Assembly: GCA_963921425.1 (NCBI GenBank)
Contig: OY992836.1
Coordinates: 7,501 to 71,500 of the forward strand
DNA: 64,000 nucleotides
Origin: Dryas octopetala
Taxonomy: Eukaryota; Streptophyta; Magnoliopsida; Rosales; Rosaceae
Direction of reading: 5' to 3'
The position numbers and the translations under genes are program-made. Below are positions 57,998 to 64,000 of this stretch, in pieces. Below the pieces are notes generated by a model, which was not told the DNA's origin, did no database searches, and worked only from the letters and a program-made list of their open reading frames with translations. The first letter of the stretch is position 1. Each line of letters begins with the position of its first letter.

Positions 57998-60590
57998 GGC
58001 AGAGTGAGAAATGAATCAGATTAAGTGACCCTAGGGTTAAAATCGGAAAATTAAAATAAAAGGGGTCAAATCTAGTTGGGTGTTAGTTGACTAGGGGGTT
58101 TTGGGAGAGTTTTAATGACTAATAGGGGGTTTTGAATTAGTTTTATTAAGGGTGGAGGTTTTGAAATAATTAAGCTCTGAACAAGGGGTTTTGAATAATT
58201 GTGCCTAATAATTAAATCCCACCATGCTTATACCCTGAAATAACTTGGCCATACACCTGTGCGGAATTACAGGCAGGCAATATCCTAGCCATACACACGC
58301 GTGGAGTAAAATCCAACACGTGCAGGCAATCCTGGTCATACGTGCACGCAGAGCAGCCCCCAAAGGGCGAAGCATCCCGACACACGGCCCAAAGCTTATA
58401 TGTGTGCCGTGATGGGTCCCAAAGACCTATCCAATCCGATAACCTGGAGGGTACTGTAAGGGTGGTTTGAAAACCATTTTTTCCATAATCCAAATAATAG
58501 ATCCTTTTTCCATCAAAATAAATATCAAGGTACTTCCCCAAAAGAAACTTAAAATCCATAAGCCAACATACGAAATCCGAATCAAATTCAATATACATAA
58601 ATCAAAATAATACTTTTCGACAAAACCGAAATATTAAATGAACCTTGTAAATAAAATGAGAAACCAAATTTCCTTTCCAAAAGCCCAACAACTCATTAAA
58701 ACTAACATGTAAATATATGGTTTAAAAACTTATTTATGAACACATTTGAAATTCGAAAACCATCGTCATTGATCAAATCCCAAATCAATTCAAGATATTA
58801 TGCATAATAGAATTAATTTATAAGATATGCAAACAATTCGGAAAACAAAAGTTCACTCACAGTATTTGCCGAGCTACACTCAAACCTTTTTTCGGAACAT
58901 GTTTCTAAATCATAAACCCTCACTTGTTTGCCACTAACAGTAAATCAAGAGATGAAGCTCCATCAACCTAATACAAAAGTAACCGCTCACTTTAATAATC
59001 GAGGATTAAGTATATATGAATTTCAATTGAGAAACTAAAACGACCAAACGACCCTCGTGGTGTAAGTGAAGTCCCATACTAACTTTCCATGATTTATCCC
59101 ATCTTATCAACTCAACTCAAATCAAACGTACAAAACCAACTTATACCTCTTGTGAGAGTTCATTCGACAAATGATACAGGGTCGGTTTTTGCATTGAAAT
59201 TGAAGTTTGACTCTCGATCGGTTTTCGGGTAATAATTTTCGAGTCACTGCAACCTGCCCACAACGATGTACCATCAAACACTATTCAGAGTTCACGCAAG
59301 GTAATATTTTGGGTGTTAAATGGCCGCAGTTGGCGGTAACCACCACGCACGGTGGCTGCCCGGCCCCAAACAACACTCACCAGTACGCAATAGGGATCCT
59401 GGGATTGGCCTCTGGGAGTCCTAGGGAGGCTGATTAACAAAGGGAAACCACCCAACCCGCCGCCACAAGTGGCGGTTCCGATGGTGGCAGCGGCGTCAAA
59501 ATACTGAAAATACCCAAAATCAACTCCAATTAATCCTAATTGCACAATGGAACCTTCAATTGCACAATAACAACTCGAATTCAAGTCTAATTTCAAGAAA
59601 TTTGAAATAGGCATAAACCCTAAAATCAAATTTTCAATTTCTCAAAATTGGACGTGCCCACCTTAGGAGAAAGATTACCCATACCTCGAGGATCGTTTTT
59701 GACAACTGAACCGACGGCCAAAAGTCGCAGGAAACAGCCAAAATCGGCGGTGTGGCCGACGGTGGAGATTTGGTTTCCCGAGCTCATTGCTACGTCGTGG
59801 AGCATCGTATGAATGAACGGAGACCGGCTAGACTCACCATGACGAGGGGAACAAAGCCCAGTAGGTCCGGCCATCCAATTTCTACCGGAACAGTGAAATC
59901 GCGGTGGTGCAACCGCAACTTTGCTGGCTTGCTGCGCTGTTGTGGGTGGTCGGATGGTTGATCCGAGACCACCAATAGAAAGGTATCGTCGATAGCTTTC
60001 CAACGCCACCAAGAACGCCTGAATCGGAGGTCGGGAGCGAGAGTTATGGCCGGTCAAAGTTTGGTCAAGAAGAGAGGATGAGAGAGAAGAGAATTCGGGA
60101 AGAGAGAGAGAATGCACGGGAGGGAGAGAGAAATGAGGAGAGAGAGAGAGGTTTCTAACATTTTGGGTTTTAAAAACTCACTTTTGTATAAATTACAAGT
60201 TTGCCACTCACTTCAAAAGCCCGTATCTTTCAAACCGTAACTCCAATTTACGCGTGCTTCGTGTCTATGAACTCGTGGACTCAAGACCTATCCAACGTGC
60301 TCAAGGTCAAAATCAAAAGCCCACTAATTTTAAAAGTCAACTTTCGGGTCAAGCCCAATTTAAAACAAAAATTAAAAATTAAACCAAAACCCTTTTTATT
60401 TTTCAAATAAATCCCAAAATCCTTAAAGTAAGTTATCAAAATATTTAAAATAAATCTTTGAAAAAACAAAATAAAATAAAATTTTCCGAGGTCTTTCACA
60501 TTTTGTTTCCTTATAAAATCTCTTAAAATGAACAAAGTAAAATAAAAATTTTAAATTTCCGAGAAATTTGGGTTGGATTGTTACAGGTCA

Positions 60591-62164
60591 GCGATCACTG
60601 ATAATCAAATATTTTTTTTGGGTGTGTAAGGAGACTTTTTGTCTTCAGCCAACTAGCCCAACCCCAATTCACAATCATTTTAAGCCTTTTACAGTAATCA
60701 AGATAAAGAAACGAAATGACCAAATCATCCATTTCATTGCATGGCAAAGGCCAAAACGTCTAAGAGAAAGGTCAGAATTAAAAAACAACAAAAATCACCT
60801 GATCAATCCATTCGCATATTTCCCACTTGAGAACACATCAAATTTAAATCACAATAATTGTGACTAATGACTATAAACAAGCAAAACTGTTACATCTCAG
60901 AGACCAAGTTTTAGTCACTTCAAAGATACAAAAGAACCCCAAAAAGAATGAAAAAAAAAAAAAAATCAGAATTAAAAAACAACAAAAAACACTGATAAAT
61001 CCATTCGCATATTTCCCTCAGGAGAACACATCACATGTAAATCACAATAATTGTGACTAATGACTAAAAGTAGCAAAACTGTTACAACTCAGAGACCAAG
61101 TTTTAGTCCTTTCAAAGATACAAAAGAACCCCAAAAAGAATGAAAAAAAAAAAAAAAAAAAAAAACTATTTCTGCTACAAAACTTTCAAAACATGTAACT
61201 CTTTGCATCTTTAGAGAATCCAGTGGTCATGGTGAGTGCTAGATGATAACCAATGAATACGTATAACAAATTCCTTTCCCGGTGAATGTTACACAAAATT
61301 TGACATTCAGAACGACTCCATTTTGTCTGCTTTTTCATTCTGCACCAATTGCAAGCAACTATATAAATGGTAATGTACATAAATCGCCCACTTTTCTTCC
61401 TATGTGCAGCTAGAAGGCATACATAACAGTAAAACTATGATATGTTTAGTTCGACTAGAGAAAATAACAGAATGATCAGTGTGAAGGGGCCTCATATTAT
61501 ACCATAATGAGGGAAGTATAAAAGAAAAATAAATGCAGTCCCCACCGCCTCTTCCCAAGGATCAAATACAATTGTCCCACAGTGGATAAATAACTCTTCA
61601 TAATTGAGTATGTTAACTAAGATATTTTCCTAAGTTGCATGGACGCCACTTATACTGGACCTAGGTGATTAAGTTCGGGACAGTATCAGTGTGGCATGAA
61701 ACACTCCCCACCCTCCCCAAACCAAATAAATTTCAACTTAAGCTTCATGACTAAGCTTTATTCCAACCTCACCATTCCCACCTCAATCCCAAGTCCTGAA
61801 GATGAAATAAAAACAGCTTTAAAAACTTTTTAATCAAGACACACACAACCAAAAAAATAAACCAATGACTGCAATTAGAACAATTAATACTGAAGGAGCT
61901 AAATGCCCAGAGGAAGGCCACAAAGAATGTGGACTGAGTTTGTGCAGAGGGATGCGTTGGACTGATTAGTGGGCACATTTCCAAAGATTAAACATAAGTG
62001 TGAACAGGAGAGTGAACTAACTCGTTACAAAGTTCTGTAGAGCTGAGTTTCATTTCAATGCTCAAGCACCATGTTGAGGATGCACATCACTATGTCAAAA
62101 TGCACCCAAGCAAAGTGAATTAAACAAATTTAGAAAAGTCAACAAAACTTACTTGAATCCCCCT
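60591..62164. other. Non-coding stretch, includes a 194-bp tandem duplication and the likely 3' flank of the TBL gene
   Basis: Apart from the tandem duplication at 60773-61160, A runs and AT-rich sequence, no structure was found. The region 61700-62164 would be 3' untranslated or downstream sequence of the minus-strand TBL exon. Confidence 0.45.
60773..61160. repeat. Tandem duplication, two units of 194 bp
   Basis: CAGAATTAAAAAACAACAAAAA starts both units (60773 and 60967). They share CCATTCGCATATTTCCC, CACAATAATTGTGACTAATGAC, and AGAGACCAAGTTTTAGTC before an A run. Confidence 0.88.
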
Positions 62165-62462
62165 TTAATCAGAAAGGAAGCCTTTTTTAACAGGCAGGTA
62201 AAAGAGGATGATTTCATTCCATACATCAGGTAGTCCAGGTAGACACCAGTGGCTACAATCAGGGACAGATGGATTATCGCTCCAGTTACCAACATGTGCG
62301 TCGCTTCGGAAAGATGACATGGAAGTTATATGAAGAACGGCTATAGGAACTGTCATATTCTTTACCACCTCCAATACAGTGTCTGAAAATATGCTTTGGT
62401 CCCTTCCTTTAGTATCTAACATGGGGTGCTTGGTCACATTGCAAAATCTACGAGTTTGATCA
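62165..62462 (-). CDS. Last exon of a TRICHOME BIREFRINGENCE-LIKE (PC-esterase/DUF231) gene
   Basis: Behind an acceptor (GCATCAG|TGATCAAACT on the minus strand) about 98 codons stay open to the stop at 62165-62167. The exon reads DQTRRFCNVTKHPML, then VVKNMTVPIAVLHITSMS and SFRSDAHVGNW. It then has the DxxH catalytic motif in VPDCSHWCLPGLPDVWNE, the C-terminal signature of TBL proteins. These are Golgi type II membrane proteins that O-acetylate cell-wall polysaccharides such as xylan; the DxxH Asp and His act with the GDS serine of an upstream exon. No upstream exon with GDS is recognisable between 62463 and 64000. Either a long intron continues beyond the window or the exon is orphaned. No lesion is visible in it. 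Confidence 0.8.
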
Positions 62463-64000
62463 CTGATGCAGAGAAAACACTATCATTAATCATGTTAATC
62501 TGACCCACTTGCACCAGAAAACAACCCAGTATCAAAGGCAAATGATCATGGTGATCTGTAAAGCCAATGGGAGATATGTCAAGAAACCTTTCAGAGAATG
62601 ATTATGACCTTCAATATGAATATGAAATGGAAGCACATTGATGTGGCTGTGAAAAACTTCAAAATTGGTTATTTTGAGGTTAAACGTTCGGTCTACTTGT
62701 GATGACCAATTAAAGCAAGGCGCCAATGGTTTCTTAGTTCATCATAGAACTCTTTCACGTAGTTCATGAGCTGTCTAGTGCACAAAGCTCCCACCAACTC
62801 AGGGCCTGGTAAGGCCTAGACGTAAGAAGCACCCACCAACTCGAATTTGTAACAACCAGATGGCTTGGGGCAAGCTATACTGTTGTTGCATTAATGCACG
62901 CCTCTCAGTCTTTAAGATAAGTTGTTAATTAAACATTTATGAGATCTTTTCTACTGACCAGCCACTCATCCTCTTTCTCTCTCTCCTCTCTCCCTTTCTC
63001 TCTCCGCTCACTATCACTCCCTCTCTCCGACCAGGAGCTGAGGCTTGGGTGTGGGGGACGGGGTGGGGGGCATCGCCGGCACAGGGGAGGGGGATTGTTG
63101 CCGGCCGGAGTGGGGATGGGGTCCTGGTGAGGCTCAGGTGTGGGGTGGACCGAGCTGGGGCTGGGCGGGTTGGGGCAAGGCTGGGGCTGGGCGGGGCTAG
63201 GCTAGGCAGGCTGGGGAGGGGATGGGACGGGGCTGGGGCTAGGTTGGGGAGGGAAGTCTACCTACGCCTCTTTCTCGATCAGCAAGGAAGATTCAAAAGA
63301 AGAGGGAGAAGGAGAAGGAGAGGGAGAAAGAGAAGAGAAAGAGAGCAAAAAAAAAGAAGCATAAATTGTTAGAAATAATTAAATTAAAGAGAAGAGAGAA
63401 ATTATTGGGTAATAGAAAGTGGAAAAAAGTTGAGTAACTCATAGCATACACCTGAGTTAAAGGGGGTGAGCAAAACTGCTCTCAAAATTTATAGGTGCTT
63501 TCATGCTTTATGTTATTGTATTGGAAGATGGGATACTGGTCCTCTCATTATTCAGTAGATTTGCTTCAGATCATTTTCAGCTCCAATTTTCCCAATAACC
63601 GAAATTTCAGTTTTGTGGAAAGAAGATATTTGGCCTTATTTAGTTCCTGAAATGAATAATTTTGATTTTAAATTTTTGTTAAAGCAATGTAAGAACGAAT
63701 CAAAATTTCTTAAAGGCTAAAGAGAATGAAAATTGAGAAGGGAAAAAATAACTTCCATCGGGTCACCAGAACACAGTAAGGAAAACTCTTCACTTGCGGT
63801 AAATTTTCAATGTTCTTTTGTGAAAAGCCATCTTTTTTATCCTTTATCATGCCTTCTTTCACATTAGAAACCAACATGAGAAAGTGGTATCATGTTGCAA
63901 GACATAAAGTAGTTTTCAAGAGATCGTCAAGTGAAAAGCCAAATAAGTTTGGGATTAGAATACATTGTCATGTTACTATATTTAAGGAGTACCTCCAGTG
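62463..64000. other. Stretch upstream of the TBL exon: intron or intergenic
   Basis: A CT-rich run (about 62970-63030), a G-rich block (63045-63260) and AT-rich sequence fill this stretch. The minus-strand ORF at 62532-62726 does not resemble TBL protein and is not supported. Confidence 0.4.
63045..63260 (+). repeat. G-rich minisatellite-like block with quadruplex-forming runs
   Basis: Variants of GGCTGGGGCTGGGCGGG recur irregularly. Many runs of three or more G at short spacing fit the G-quadruplex pattern. The block stands out strongly from the AT-rich surroundings and is preceded by a CT-rich tract. Confidence 0.75.

Larger units (their letters stand above)
56349..58205. mobile_element. 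1.86-kb insertion in the solo LTR carrying gene fragments
   Basis: TAATAATTA at 56340-56348 is repeated at 58206-58214, a 9-bp duplication like that of Mutator-like elements. Terminal inverted repeats are weak at best (left TAGTCCGTAATTTG, right complement GGCACAATTATTC). The contents are ACCC-rich ends, a CGCGCTGAC repeat (56560-56610), a T run (about 56641-56668), a 30-bp tandem repeat, an HSP70 fragment and a GA microsatellite. The AT-rich duplication could arise by chance, so superfamily assignment is tentative. Confidence 0.5.
55668..60590 (-). mobile_element. Solo LTR of about 3 kb (probably Tekay-type), split by an insertion, with 5-bp target duplication
   Basis: GGTCA at 55668-55672 and 60586-60590 flank a segment that starts TGACAGGACC and ends GATTGTTACA. 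On the minus strand it begins TGTAACAATCCAACCCAAATTT, typical of chromovirus LTRs. No internal region is attached, so this is a solo LTR left by recombination. The parts 55673-56339 and 58215-60585 are separated by the insertion at 56349-58205. The LTR contains GA-rich leaders (60060-60150), which yield spurious ORFs. Confidence 0.75.

Noticed and set aside
60773-61160. A-run-ended 194-bp units as SINE insertions
   Set aside because: No A/B box promoter or target duplication was seen, and the units are directly adjacent, so a tandem duplication explains them better.
63049-63372. 107-codon Gly/Arg-rich ORF in the G-rich block
   Set aside because: Its composition is dictated by the G-rich minisatellite, and the minus-strand TBL context gives it no support.

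Overview
This window looks like plant nuclear DNA, probably a eudicot. It is intron-rich and AT-rich, with almost no intact host genes, and it is built mostly of nested plant transposable elements: Ty3/gypsy Tat, Athila and chromovirus types, a Ty1/copia element, CACTA/En-Spm, Mutator-like and foldback elements, and at least three tandem-repeat families. The species cannot be named from the sequence alone. Nothing in it suggests bacterial or organellar DNA.

Left end (1-12.6 kb). The window opens inside a 180-bp satellite array and then a 27-bp minisatellite. From about 2 to 11.1 kb lie pieces of what looks like the C-terminal, proline/glutamine-rich part of a cleavage stimulation factor 64 (CstF64) gene. 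These pieces carry a nonsense codon and a frameshift. Three blocks from this region recur in the same order at 10.17-10.84 kb, so part of the locus was duplicated. A 1.7-kb Mutator-like element with long terminal inverted repeats and a perfect 9-bp target duplication sits in copy 1.

Composite Tat element (12.7-32.7 kb). A 5'-truncated Ty3/gypsy Tat-lineage retrotransposon on the + strand (RNase H, integrase, a 3' region with a 71-bp tandem repeat, an antisense ORF remnant, polypurine tract and 3' LTR) was invaded three times. The insertions are a chromovirus with its reverse-transcriptase core deleted (13264-17039), a gag-protease-only copia element (18529-21974), and a left-truncated CACTA element with TNP2 and Transposase_24/Ulp1 genes (about 23120-31020). 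An 82-bp direct repeat brackets the whole composite.

Middle (32.8-50.6 kb). A second Tat copy lies on the minus strand with its 5' LTR at 36876-37955, truncated on its 3' side. Next comes a satellite of about 224 bp whose monomers each contain a near-perfect hairpin. A full-length Athila-type element (39627-50001, minus strand) has landed in one hairpin loop. Its LTRs differ at only one position that I could find, yet its single gag-pol frame holds four stop codons.

Right end (50.6-64 kb). A truncated Tekay/Del-type chromovirus 3' end is followed by nested foldback elements. A solo LTR of about 3 kb comes next, with its own 5-bp target duplication, interrupted by a 1.86-kb insertion that carries an HSP70 coding fragment. 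The window closes with the last exon of a TRICHOME BIREFRINGENCE-LIKE (TBL) gene on the minus strand and a G-rich block. Working together here means nesting: each element's boundaries are read from the interruption of the older sequence, and almost every coding region is broken.
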